Shown here: piece by piece, positions 25,289 to 34,649 of the stretch
How the letters are laid out: each line of letters starts with the position of its first letter
How positions within the stretch are numbered: the first letter of the stretch is position 1
Assembly: GCA_963774455.1 (NCBI GenBank)
Contig: CAVZFD010000003.1
Location: 62,001 to 126,000 of the forward strand
Length of the DNA stretch: 64,000 nt
Source of the DNA: DATFVA01 sp963774455
Lineage (GTDB): Bacteria; Bacteroidota; Ignavibacteria; Ignavibacteriales; Ignavibacteriaceae
Reading direction: 5' to 3'
Translations under genes and position numbers: made by a program
The notes under the pieces: model-generated
Told to the model about the DNA's origin: nothing
Database searches by the model: none
What the model saw: the letters and a program-made list of their open reading frames with translations, nothing else

Positions 25289-26461
25289 ATGCCGGACAAA
25301 AATCGAAATATTTTACATTTCTTTGCTTTATTAGTTAAGTACAAAAGGCCATTAATAATAACTTTTATAATAACAGCATTTATATCTTATCTTACAATAT
25401 ACTTCTTAATCGAGGAGAAGTTTGATGCTTCAGCTACAATCATCCCTATTCAGGAAAATACAATAAGCCCAATCGCGGGATTTTTGAAAGACCTCCCTAT
25501 CGACATAACAGGAAGTGGATTTTCAAATACAGATATGAGCATGTATTCTACTATCATATACAGCAGAACTTTATTGGAAAATGTTATTCAAAAATTTAAT
25601 CTGATAAGAGTTTATCGTCTTGATACATCGCAAGTTGATTATAAAGAAAAAGCATTGAAAACGTTAAAAGATAACCTTAGTGCTAAAGAAACAGATAACA
25701 ATGCTTACGAAATAACGGTAAGAGCTAATGATCCTAAACTGGCTGCCGAAATGACCAATTATGTCATAGGAGAATTGAATGATAGGATAATCGATCTGAA
25801 GATATCAAAATCCAGACAGAATAAGCAATTTCTCGAAGCTAGATTGGATGAAATTAAGGGTAAATTAAAACAGTCTGAAGACAGTTTGATGATCTTTCAA
25901 AAAAAGTCAGGCTTACTTGCTGCTGATGAGCAAATTAAGGGCATTATGGATGCCTATTCTACTCTTGAAACTGGCCTGATCGAAAAACAAATTGAAAAAT
26001 CCATTTCTCAAAAAATAATGAGTAAAGATGATCCAAGACTTCAGAATATCGAAATTGCTGAGAAACAATATCAGGAGATATTAAAAAACGTAAAAACTTC
26101 TGGTAGAGATGATAGCCCATTCCTGGCACTTTCGTCCCTTCCGCAAAAGGCTGTTGACTATTATAGATTATTAAGAACAGTCGAAATAAATAATAAACTA
26201 CTAGAATTTACTATGCCTTTGTACGAGCAAGCAAAATTTGAAGAACAAAAGGATATACCAGTCCTTCAAGTTGTTGATTATGCAGTTCCCCCCGCAAAAA
26301 AAAGTTTTCCACCGAGGTTGATTATTACACTTTCCATAACCATCGGGGTAATGTTTCTGGTTTTAATATTTATCTTGATAAGGGAAAATGATAATTTGAA
26401 TAGATCTGAGGAATATGAATATATCAGGAAGAACCTTTTTACCTTTAAAAATAAATTTTGA
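25289..26461 (+). CDS. Wzz/GumC-type polysaccharide chain-length or export protein
   Basis: The 390-residue protein has the Wzz layout: a short cytoplasmic N-terminus, a transmembrane helix (about residues 19-37), a long periplasmic helical region including a coiled coil (~170-240), and a second transmembrane helix near residue 350 preceded by the proline-rich VVDYAVPPAKKSFPPR. It lacks the fused tyrosine kinase domain of BY-kinases. Such proteins set chain length or link inner and outer membrane export of polysaccharide. It is the first gene of the cluster, and a promoter-like sequence precedes it. Confidence 0.85.
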   Translation: MPDKNRNILHFFALLVKYKRPLIITFIITAFISYLTIYFLIEEKFDASATIIPIQENTISPIAGFLKDLPIDITGSGFSNTDMSMYSTIIYSRTLLENVIQKFNLIRVYRLDTSQVDYKEKALKTLKDNLSAKETDNNAYEITVRANDPKLAAEMTNYVIGELNDRIIDLKISKSRQNKQFLEARLDEIKGKLKQSEDSLMIFQKKSGLLAADEQIKGIMDAYSTLETGLIEKQIEKSISQKIMSKDDPRLQNIEIAEKQYQEILKNVKTSGRDDSPFLALSSLPQKAVDYYRLLRTVEINNKLLEFTMPLYEQAKFEEQKDIPVLQVVDYAVPPAKKSFPPRLIITLSITIGVMFLVLIFILIRENDNLNRSEEYEYIRKNLFTFKNKF

Positions 26462-26478
26462 AAGTTTACCTGATATAA

Positions 26479-27660
26479 ATGGAAAGAACTATTGCTATAT
26501 ATTTGCAGCATTATCTATCACCTTCAATGACCTTTATCTACAGACAAATCACTTCATTAAGCAAAAAGTTTAATTTAATAGTTCTGAACTCTAAAATCCT
26601 TGAAAACACTGAACTGTTTCCATTTGATAATATATTTACAAAAAAAAAGAGTGGTCCTTTATTAGTACAAAAGATAAATGATTACTATTTCCGGCAATAT
26701 CCAAAAGATGCAGTTAATCCCCATCTCTCATTTTTACAACGTCAGTATTTTAGAAATAAATTCGAGAGTAATTGTGTAAGATTGATACATGCACATTTTG
26801 GTCCTTCCGGATTAGAAGTGTTACCACTAGCAAAGAAGTTAAATATACCCTTATTTGTAACTTTTCATGGCTTTGATGCTTCCTCATTATTAAAGAACGA
26901 ACAGTACTTTAATAACATCAAAGAATTGATTTCTTATGCTCATATTATTTTTATATCGAACAAAATGGCGGATAATTTTGTAAGTCTTGGACTTTCACCT
27001 AAAAATTATAGTATAATCAGATGTGGAATTCCAACCGATTATTTTCGATTTACAAAACGAACCAGTGTTCATAAAAAGTATCTAAGAAGGGAAAAAATCA
27101 GTTTTTTACAAGTCGCAAATTTTGTTGAAAAAAAAGGTCATTCTTATACATTGGAAGCCTTTAAAAAACTCATAAATTTCTACGATAATGTCGAGTTAAT
27201 TTTAGCTGGGGATGGACCTACCAGAAGTAGCATGGAAAATCTTTCTAAGCAATTATTAATCCAGGACAAAGTGTTATTCAAAGGAAAGGTTAATCAGCAA
27301 GAAGCTTTTGAATTGATGAAAAGTGCAGATATTTTTGTCCATCATAGTGTAACAAGTAAGAATGGAGAAACAGAGGGCATTCCAACTGTAATTATGGAAG
27401 CTATGTCTGCTGGACTCCCGGTTATAAGTACATATCATGCCGGTATCCCGGAACTTGTAGAAAGTGGGAGAACTGGATTTATGGTTAAAGAAAAGGAAAT
27501 ATCCTCCTATACAAATAAAATGATTCAATTGCTACAGGAAGAAAATGATTTTTCATTAACCTCCAGAGAAAAAATTATTCACGAGTACAACATTGATTTA
27601 GAGATGGAAAAATTAGCAGATCTCTTTTTAAGGAGTATTCTTGACCACCGATCCGATTAA
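26479..27660 (+). CDS. Glycosyltransferase family 4 (GT-B fold)
   Basis: A retaining GT-B glycosyltransferase: the N-terminal domain contains LIHAHFGPSGLEVLPLAKK and VTFHGFDAS, and the C-terminal nucleotide-sugar domain contains LAGDGPTRSSME and the EX7E-type region EGIPTVIMEAMSAGLPVIS followed by GIPELVESGRTGFMV. It would add a sugar to a lipid-linked oligosaccharide at the cytoplasmic membrane. Donor and acceptor are unknown. It is 17 bp after the Wzz-like gene and 5 bp before the flippase. Confidence 0.9.
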   Translation: MERTIAIYLQHYLSPSMTFIYRQITSLSKKFNLIVLNSKILENTELFPFDNIFTKKKSGPLLVQKINDYYFRQYPKDAVNPHLSFLQRQYFRNKFESNCVRLIHAHFGPSGLEVLPLAKKLNIPLFVTFHGFDASSLLKNEQYFNNIKELISYAHIIFISNKMADNFVSLGLSPKNYSIIRCGIPTDYFRFTKRTSVHKKYLRREKISFLQVANFVEKKGHSYTLEAFKKLINFYDNVELILAGDGPTRSSMENLSKQLLIQDKVLFKGKVNQQEAFELMKSADIFVHHSVTSKNGETEGIPTVIMEAMSAGLPVISTYHAGIPELVESGRTGFMVKEKEISSYTNKMIQLLQEENDFSLTSREKIIHEYNIDLEMEKLADLFLRSILDHRSD

Positions 27661-27665
27661 CAGGT

Positions 27666-29117
27666 ATGAATTTAACTAAGTCTGCCATAAAAGGTGTAAA
27701 ATGGACTTCACTTTCACAGGTTGTAAGACAGTTTTCACAGTATATCACTACAATTATTTTGGCAGCCATTTTGAATCCTTCAGATTTTGGAATCATGGCT
27801 ATCGCTTTAATAGTAATAAGTTTTCTTGAAATATTTAAGGATTTAGGAACATCATCAGCTATAATACAAAGGGATGATAATACATTAGAATTCTTGTCAA
27901 GTATTTTTTGGGCAAATGTCTTTCTCGGATTTATTATCACATTTCTTTTACTAATCTTCAGTAGTTCGATTTCCTCCTTTTTTGGTGATGAGCGAGTAAA
28001 AGATGTTCTTAATATACTGGCTTTAACCTTTGCTATAAGCGGAACCGGCATTATACATAAGACCTTGTTTGAAAGAGAAATTGAATTTGAAAAAATATTC
28101 AGAATTGAAATAATTACTTCTTTAGTTAGTTCACTAATTGCTATTGTATTAGCCCTGTGGGGATACGGTGTCTGGAGTCTGGTTTTTCAGGCAGTTACAA
28201 ACGCTGTTTTTGGTACAATATTATATTGGTTCTTCAGTAAATGGCGTCCTTTAATTTTAATTAATTTCTCGCATATTAAAACTATCTTCAATTATAGCAT
28301 AAACTTATTAGGGTATAATGTTTTTAACTTTGCTATAAGAAATCTGGATTATTTGTTAATCGGTAAGTTCCTTGGTGATCAGGCTCTTGGACATTATTAT
28401 ATAATTTACAAAATAATGCTATATCCTGTTCAGAATATTTCTGCAGTTTTTTCTAGAGTGATGTTTCCTATCTATTCTAAAATTAAAAATCAGGAAAACA
28501 TTTTCAGCAATTATTATGATAAAACAGCAATATCTATTGCGATTTTTTCCTTCCCACTAATGTTAGGTTTGATGGCAATCAGCAAACCTTTCACCGAGGT
28601 TTTTTTTAATAGAAATTGGAATTCAGAGTTATTAACAACACTTATAATACTACTTGCACCTGTTGGGTTAATTCAATCGATATGCTCTACAACAGGACCA
28701 ATTTTTCAGGTAAAAGGTAAAACCAATTGGTTGTTTTTATGGGGTGTTTCTTCGAGTATAGTTGTTGGAGCCTCTTTTTTAATCGGAATAAATTGGGGCG
28801 TTTCAGGAGTAGCTGCTGGATATTTAATTTCGACGATAATACTTACTTATCCTTGTTTTAAAGTTCCCTTCAAACTACTGGATAAAAATGTTATGACATT
28901 CTTAAGAGGGTTTAATAAAATTTTTATTTCATCATTTAGCATGTTTGTTCTTGTGTTATCATTATATCTCATACTCGGTCCTTACGTTGTACCGCATTAT
29001 ATATTAGTTCTACAGGTTATTGTTGGCATACTAACTTACATAGCTATCTATTACAAAATGGATAAAGATAATTTATTAAATATGATTAATTATATAAAAA
29101 CAGGTTTTTCTTCTTGA
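27666..29117 (+). CDS. Wzx-like lipopolysaccharide/oligosaccharide flippase
   Basis: The 483-residue protein has about 12-14 transmembrane segments and begins SAIKGVKWTSLSQVVRQFSQ, then IILAAILNPSDFGIMAIAL, as in the RfbX/Wzx branch of the MATE/MVF superfamily. It likely flips undecaprenyl-linked repeat units to the periplasm. It overlaps the polymerase gene by four bases (TTGA), so the two membrane proteins of the Wzx/Wzy pathway are coupled. The substrate is unknown. Confidence 0.88.
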   Translation: MNLTKSAIKGVKWTSLSQVVRQFSQYITTIILAAILNPSDFGIMAIALIVISFLEIFKDLGTSSAIIQRDDNTLEFLSSIFWANVFLGFIITFLLLIFSSSISSFFGDERVKDVLNILALTFAISGTGIIHKTLFEREIEFEKIFRIEIITSLVSSLIAIVLALWGYGVWSLVFQAVTNAVFGTILYWFFSKWRPLILINFSHIKTIFNYSINLLGYNVFNFAIRNLDYLLIGKFLGDQALGHYYIIYKIMLYPVQNISAVFSRVMFPIYSKIKNQENIFSNYYDKTAISIAIFSFPLMLGLMAISKPFTEVFFNRNWNSELLTTLIILLAPVGLIQSICSTTGPIFQVKGKTNWLFLWGVSSSIVVGASFLIGINWGVSGVAAGYLISTIILTYPCFKVPFKLLDKNVMTFLRGFNKIFISSFSMFVLVLSLYLILGPYVVPHYILVLQVIVGILTYIAIYYKMDKDNLLNMINYIKTGFSS

Positions 29118-30502
29118 CCGACATAAGCAAAGTTCATATTAAAATTAATTTAAGTAAAAAGAATTGGTTTTTATCATTATCTTTTTTTCTGCTTATAATT
29201 TTATCTCAAGTGATATTACTTAATGTAATAAATAATATAAATATTATTATTGGATTTAATTGTTTCCTTGCAGTAGTTGCTTTTCTAACCTTTTTGGATC
29301 TAAAAGCCGAGTTACAATTATTAATTTTAGCCATATTACCTCTAATAATCGTCAATTATAATTTCGGTCGTTCTTTTCAATATATCGTCCTCCAGAATAT
29401 TACATTGACCATATTCGCATTCTTTGCGCTTTTTAAGTTCTTATACGAATATGAAGCAGGAAAGAATAAAAATGAGAAATTATTTGTTCTCATATTCATC
29501 TTTACAGGTTATTCCATTTTCCTAAGTATCAGGGGTATATTAAGTGGTGCCCCGGTTAATTTTGTGTTTAATGAATTCTACCAAAATTTTTATTTTTTTC
29601 TTCCAATTCCCATTTATTACCTAATCCGGGATAGATATTCGTATAAAGCTCTTCTAATTACCATAGTGTTTGTATTCTTAATAATTGCAATTGAATTTTT
29701 TGTGATTTCTTACTCCAGAGGTACCAGGTTCTTAAGTTTTCAATATCTTTTTTTCCCTTTTATAATTGGGACGCTGTTTGGATTAATTTTTCTTTACAAA
29801 AATAATGTTATGAGCAAGATATTTTATTTAATCTTGTTCTTAATTGTATGGCTAGGATCAATTGCAACAGCGGCAAGAACAATGTGGGTGGCAAATCTCT
29901 TAACAATATTTTTTATCGTGTTTTTTTATCAAAGGTACGTTAAAAAGAATCTTAAAATATTTTTCCTGGTTACAATTTTTTTATTGACGTTGACAATTCC
30001 ATTTATTATTAAAAGTGACAATGCAAAAGTTTCATCTTTACCCACTTCTACAGAAGAAAGGATGGAATCAATTTCGAATCCGACCGGGGATACGTCCTTT
30101 CTGATGAGAGTGGAGGCTTCCTTTTTGGCCATTCAAAAATTTATACAACATCCTCTTATAGGAGAGGGTTACGGCAGACACATTAAATTCAAATGGTTGT
30201 TATCAACACAGGTCATTTACCTGGACAATTCCTTCTTATATTTTCTCTGGAAAGGGGGATTGATCGGACTCATGCTGGTGCTATTATTGTATTTTGTTTT
30301 CATAAAAGACACGCTGTTTGTGATTAAGAATTCAAATAAAAAAGACTCGCAATTAATCGCAATAATCATATTAAGCAGTTTTATAGCTTTTCTTTTTGAG
30401 GGAATTCTCTCTGCAAATCTGATTGGATTTAAACTGAATTATTTATATGCAATTGCTTTTGCTTATATAATATTTGAAAAGAAAAATATCGTAAACGGTT
30501 AG
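29114..30502 (+). CDS. Wzy/WaaL-like O-antigen polymerase or ligase
   Basis: The 462-residue protein has ~11-12 transmembrane helices and a large periplasmic loop (about residues 300-370) containing SFLMRVEASFLAIQKF and the PLIGEGYG motif, hallmarks of the O-antigen ligase/polymerase superfamily. It either polymerises repeat units (Wzy) or ligates glycan to lipid A-core (WaaL); the position beside Wzx favours Wzy. The start is a TTG overlapping the previous stop (TTGA). A downstream start cannot be excluded. Confidence 0.82.
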   Translation: MTDISKVHIKINLSKKNWFLSLSFFLLIILSQVILLNVINNINIIIGFNCFLAVVAFLTFLDLKAELQLLILAILPLIIVNYNFGRSFQYIVLQNITLTIFAFFALFKFLYEYEAGKNKNEKLFVLIFIFTGYSIFLSIRGILSGAPVNFVFNEFYQNFYFFLPIPIYYLIRDRYSYKALLITIVFVFLIIAIEFFVISYSRGTRFLSFQYLFFPFIIGTLFGLIFLYKNNVMSKIFYLILFLIVWLGSIATAARTMWVANLLTIFFIVFFYQRYVKKNLKIFFLVTIFLLTLTIPFIIKSDNAKVSSLPTSTEERMESISNPTGDTSFLMRVEASFLAIQKFIQHPLIGEGYGRHIKFKWLLSTQVIYLDNSFLYFLWKGGLIGLMLVLLLYFVFIKDTLFVIKNSNKKDSQLIAIIILSSFIAFLFEGILSANLIGFKLNYLYAIAFAYIIFEKKNIVNG

Positions 30503-30510
30503 TAATAGTC

Positions 30511-31686
30511 ATGAAGAAATATCCTGGTATTCTTTTTATATCTGACGGATCGTTGACAAATCCAATTCTTAGCTCACAAGGGATCCCATTAATGGAATTC
30601 CTTTCCTCCAAAGGATTCAAATGTTTTCTCTTAACTTTTGAAGGAATTGTATCCGATGGTAGTATTAAGATTGAATCGCGCTTTAATAACAAAATAGAAT
30701 TTTCAAAAATCTTCATCCTCCATGATATTTTCCCTGATTGGCTGAAAATGATAATCAAGGGAACGGTTAAGACAATAAAACTTATGAATAATAATTCTAT
30801 TGGTATTCTACATGCGCGCAGTTTTACCCCTGCATTGATCTCATTAATTATCAAAATCTTATACGGAACGAATATAAGATTCATTTATGATAACAGGGGA
30901 TTATTTATTGAGGAACAAGTTTACACAGGCAAATGGAGTGAAAACAGTTTAAAGGTAAAAATCTCGCGAAAGTTAGAATATCTGATTCTCAAAAATTCTG
31001 ATAAGATAATTGTAGTGTCTGACCAATTCCGAAATTATCTGAGTGAAAAATATAATAAGCTATTTGATCATAAAATAACGGTGATTAGAAATAGAACGGT
31101 AATCACACCTATCAAATACAAAGACGATATAAAACAAAATAAAAAAGTAACAGGGATATTTTCTGGCTCGGGAGCCAGGTGGCAGAATATACCCGAGTTA
31201 AACAATATGATTAAAACAGCAAGTGAAGTTTTTCCCGATATTGAATTCAAGATTTTTACATACAGGGACGCTTACCAGCATAGCGAGAATGATCCCATTA
31301 ATCTAAGTACAAATGTTAAGTTATATAATCTTGAACCTGCAGAAGTCAAAAAAGAAATGCTGACCGGAGATTTTGGTATTTTACTAAGACAAAAAGTCCA
31401 GCTTAACAAAGTATCATCACCTTTAAAATTTTCTGAATACCTATCCTGCGGACTCCCAATAATACTATCAGAGGGGATAGGAGATACTGAAGAAATCATC
31501 AATAAATATGGGGTTGGGGTAATAATAAGGGATAAAGATTATATTGATGCCCTTACCAGACTTCAAGAATTACTCAAAAATTCCGATATCAAGAAAAAAT
31601 GTCACTTAGTTGCTGAAATAGAATTCAATATTGTCGATTCCTTTAATGAATATAATAGAGTATATAAAGAAATTATAAGTGATTGA
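30511..31686 (+). CDS. Glycosyltransferase family 4-like protein
   Basis: A GT-B fold protein of 391 residues. The N-terminal half contains ILHARSFTPALISLIIK and FIYDNRGLFIEEQVYTG, and the C-terminal half contains IFSGSGARWQNIPELN and SPLKFSEYLSCGLPIILSEG, consistent with the donor-binding region of GT4 enzymes. Donor and acceptor are unknown. It starts 8 bp after the polymerase gene and its end overlaps the next gene by 8 bp. Confidence 0.85.
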   Translation: MKKYPGILFISDGSLTNPILSSQGIPLMEFLSSKGFKCFLLTFEGIVSDGSIKIESRFNNKIEFSKIFILHDIFPDWLKMIIKGTVKTIKLMNNNSIGILHARSFTPALISLIIKILYGTNIRFIYDNRGLFIEEQVYTGKWSENSLKVKISRKLEYLILKNSDKIIVVSDQFRNYLSEKYNKLFDHKITVIRNRTVITPIKYKDDIKQNKKVTGIFSGSGARWQNIPELNNMIKTASEVFPDIEFKIFTYRDAYQHSENDPINLSTNVKLYNLEPAEVKKEMLTGDFGILLRQKVQLNKVSSPLKFSEYLSCGLPIILSEGIGDTEEIINKYGVGVIIRDKDYIDALTRLQELLKNSDIKKKCHLVAEIEFNIVDSFNEYNRVYKEIISD

Positions 31687-32545
31687 AAATCAAAAACATA
31701 TTTTTCGTGTTGCCGGGGTTATCGTTGTATATGAACCAACCACTTCACTTTTAGCTAATATTAATACCGTCATAAATCAATTAGATATTTTAATAATCAT
31801 AAATAATGGGAAGGCAAATAATTATGCTTTCAGCGAATGGTTTCCTAATAAAAAAATTTATGTTGAATATTTCCCCGAGAATATTGGAATAGCCTCCGGA
31901 TTAAATACTGCAGCGAAAATAGCTAACCAGAATAGTATGGATTATTTGTTAATGATGGATCAGGATAGTTACGCATCGCAAAATCTTATTACTGATTATT
32001 TGATTGTCCTTGAGAGGATCAATAATCCAAAGGTGGCATTAATTTCTCCAAATTTCATTTATAAAAGTTATATAGGTAAAAATTTTGAAGCGGATATTCG
32101 GGAAATTGATTTTGCAATGACATCTGGCAGTTTTTTAAACCTAAAAGCTTATCGACAAATTGGACCCTTTATTGACGAACTATTTATAGATTATGTTGAT
32201 TTTGAATACTGTTTAAGATTGAAAAAAAATGGTTTCAAAATCATTCAACTAAAAAATTCGTTCATTCACCATAATCTCGGTCAAATTACCGGTCGAAAAT
32301 TTATCTTTAAAAATATCTCGGTTACAAATCACTCACCAGAAAGATATTATTATAGAACAAGGAACAGATTTTATCTGTATAAAAAGTATTTCACATCTTT
32401 CCCGATTATAATTCTAAAGGATTTAATTGTATTTTTTAATGAATTGTTAAAAATATTATTGTATGAATGCCAGAAGCTTAAAAAGATAAAGATGATAATT
32501 AAAGGTTTTTCTCATTTCTTAGTTAATCATTATGGTAAACTTTAA
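31679..32545 (+). CDS. Glycosyltransferase family 2 (rhamnosyltransferase-like)
   Basis: The GT-A fold is shown by GVIVVYEPTTSLLANINTV at the N-terminus, the metal-binding LLMMDQDSYAS and the acceptor-side stretch MTSGSFLNLKAY ... DYVDFEYCLRLKKNGF. The layout resembles dTDP-rhamnosyl transferases such as RfbF/WbbL. The start is a GTG inside the previous gene (8-bp overlap), the only in-frame start that includes the first beta-strand. It has 288 residues. Sugar specificity is not established. Confidence 0.86.
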   Translation: MIENQKHIFRVAGVIVVYEPTTSLLANINTVINQLDILIIINNGKANNYAFSEWFPNKKIYVEYFPENIGIASGLNTAAKIANQNSMDYLLMMDQDSYASQNLITDYLIVLERINNPKVALISPNFIYKSYIGKNFEADIREIDFAMTSGSFLNLKAYRQIGPFIDELFIDYVDFEYCLRLKKNGFKIIQLKNSFIHHNLGQITGRKFIFKNISVTNHSPERYYYRTRNRFYLYKKYFTSFPIIILKDLIVFFNELLKILLYECQKLKKIKMIIKGFSHFLVNHYGKL

Positions 32546-32563
32546 ATTTACCAGATACCTATC

Positions 32564-33448
32564 ATGAACTGCGAGATATCAATTGTTATTGTAAGCTATA
32601 ATAATCCGGTTTTGTTAAAGCAGACAATTTGTTCCATAAGGGAAAAAATAAAGCAGCCCGAATCTGAAATTATTCTTGTTGATAATGCTTCTTCTGATAA
32701 TAATATATTTATGATTGAAAAAAACTTCCCTGAAGTAAAATTGCTCAAAAACAAGACTAATTTTGGATTCGGTAAAGCTTGTAATCTGGGGGCAAAGCAA
32801 GCTGCTGGTAAATATCTGTTATTTGTAAACAGTGACATCTATTTAGAAGGAAATCCACTGCCTGAAATGATAGAAATCCTGGAGAAAAATAAAAATATTG
32901 GTTCACTTGGTGTTCAATTACATAATCCAAATGGTACTAGACAACCTTCGGGATTTAGGTTTCCTGCTTTGTCAATGAGATTTATTCAGTTAACGGGACT
33001 GAAAAATTTTATATTGAAAATCAAGCCATCACTACGTATAAATGATGATCGTATGTTTAACGCTGACTTTGTTTCTGGAGCTTTTTTTATGCTGGAGAAA
33101 CAACTTTTTAATGAAATAGGAGGGTTTGATGAGAGATATTTCATGTATCTTGAGGATGCGGATTTATGTTACCAAATAGTTAAAAAAGGTAAGAAAAACT
33201 ATATTTTAAATAGGAATGATGTAATCCATTTGAATGAGAACCATGAAAATTCGTCAACGCCCTTTGTATTTTATCATTTAAATAGGGGTCATCTGCTTTT
33301 TTACCAAAAGAATTATTCAAAATATAAAACAAATTTTCTAAGAATTATGAGCCGCATAATTTTTACTTTAAAATTAAATTGGCTTTATTTACGGAAAAAT
33401 TCGCCATCAGAAATTGAAAAATATAAACATGTATTATCTATTTTCTAA
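32564..33448 (+). CDS. Glycosyltransferase family 2
   Basis: A 294-residue GT-A enzyme with ISIVIVSYNNPVLLKQTI, ILVDNASSDNN, LFVNSDIYLEG as the metal-binding region and SGAFFMLEKQLFNEIGGFDE ... EDADLCYQI as the acceptor/catalytic side. This type often transfers rhamnose or other deoxysugars. It resembles the N-terminal domain of the large fusion protein at 36.8 kb and may be its paralogue. It follows the preceding gene after 18 bp. Confidence 0.88.
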   Translation: MNCEISIVIVSYNNPVLLKQTICSIREKIKQPESEIILVDNASSDNNIFMIEKNFPEVKLLKNKTNFGFGKACNLGAKQAAGKYLLFVNSDIYLEGNPLPEMIEILEKNKNIGSLGVQLHNPNGTRQPSGFRFPALSMRFIQLTGLKNFILKIKPSLRINDDRMFNADFVSGAFFMLEKQLFNEIGGFDERYFMYLEDADLCYQIVKKGKKNYILNRNDVIHLNENHENSSTPFVFYHLNRGHLLFYQKNYSKYKTNFLRIMSRIIFTLKLNWLYLRKNSPSEIEKYKHVLSIF

Positions 33449-33479
33449 TTAAATCAAAACTTAAAACCGGTTATCCTTA

Positions 33480-34649
33480 ATGGATTATTTTTTCCAGTTT
33501 CTTACCATAATCTGCCTTATTCTTATCTTCCATAGCTATTTGTTTTATCCTCTGGTATTATTATTGTTTTTGAGAGAGGGGACTGATATATCTGAAATAT
33601 CAACCGATCAATATTCAGGTATTTCAATCCTTATTTCTGCGTTTAATGAAGAAAAAATTATTGAGGAAACGGTAAGGAATATTCTTAAATGCGATTATGA
33701 TCTAAGTAAAATTGAAATAATAATCGGTTCTGATAAATCTGAGGATGGAACTAATAAGATTCTAAGGGATTTATCCCGTGAATTCGGAAATATTAAATTT
33801 TTTCCGTTTGCAGAGAGAAGGGGAAAGTCTGCAGTCCTTAATGATCTTGTTAGTAAGGCATCTAACGAAATTCTGATGTTTACAGATGCTAATACACATA
33901 TTTACCCTGATGCTATCTCTAAGATGATTCAACATTACGGATCTGATGATATAGGGGGTGTTTGTGGGAGATTGGTTCTTGTTGATCATCTGAATACGAG
34001 GACTTCCGGATATGAGGAAAAAAATTATTGGGACCTTGAAAGTAAATTGAAGAAACTTGAAGGGGATTCAGGAATCCTGATAGGAGCTAATGGTGGAATT
34101 TACAGCATACGAAAAGAATTGTTTCAACCTATTCCCTTAACCTACCCTGTAATGGATGATTTTTATATTTCCATGAAAGTCCTCGAGCAAAGGAAAAAGA
34201 TGGTATATGAAAATGAGGCTATTGCTGAAGAAGGGGTCGCCCCCTCACTCGAAGCGGAATTCAAAAGAAAAATCAGGAATAATGCTATAATGATGTCTAC
34301 CCTGAAACCGTTAAAGAATCTGTTGAGTCCAGCTTTCGGATTAGTGGCATTCGCCTTTTGGTCGCATAAAGTGATAAGATGGTTTTCCCCGATACTGCTT
34401 CTTCTTTTATTTATTTCAAACTTATTTCTCATTCAGGTTTCAGCTTTTTATGAGATTCTCTTTTTTTTTCAAGCCCTATTCTATTTTCTGTCGTTTTTAG
34501 GCTTTTTATTCAGGACAAAATCATTTTATCCTAAATTTCTGGTTATGCCTTTTTATTTTACAATGACTAATATTGCCATGTTTATAGGACTTTTTAAATA
34601 CCTGACCGGAACACAAACTTCTTTCTGGCAGTCAACTCCAAGAAAATGA
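33480..34649 (+). CDS. Membrane-bound glycosyltransferase family 2
   Basis: An N-terminal transmembrane helix (residues 5-27) is followed by a processive-type GT2 domain: ISILISAFNEEKIIEETV, IIGSDKSEDGTN, MFTDANTHIYPDAI with the DxN metal site, GANGGIYSIRKE and VMDDFYISMKVLEQ, then an RKIRNNAIMMS region and three or four C-terminal transmembrane helices (~300-385). The layout is like ceramide glucosyltransferase or polysaccharide synthases. The gene's end overlaps the phosphoglycosyltransferase gene by 4 bp (ATGA). Confidence 0.86.
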   Translation: MDYFFQFLTIICLILIFHSYLFYPLVLLLFLREGTDISEISTDQYSGISILISAFNEEKIIEETVRNILKCDYDLSKIEIIIGSDKSEDGTNKILRDLSREFGNIKFFPFAERRGKSAVLNDLVSKASNEILMFTDANTHIYPDAISKMIQHYGSDDIGGVCGRLVLVDHLNTRTSGYEEKNYWDLESKLKKLEGDSGILIGANGGIYSIRKELFQPIPLTYPVMDDFYISMKVLEQRKKMVYENEAIAEEGVAPSLEAEFKRKIRNNAIMMSTLKPLKNLLSPAFGLVAFAFWSHKVIRWFSPILLLLLFISNLFLIQVSAFYEILFFFQALFYFLSFLGFLFRTKSFYPKFLVMPFYFTMTNIAMFIGLFKYLTGTQTSFWQSTPRK

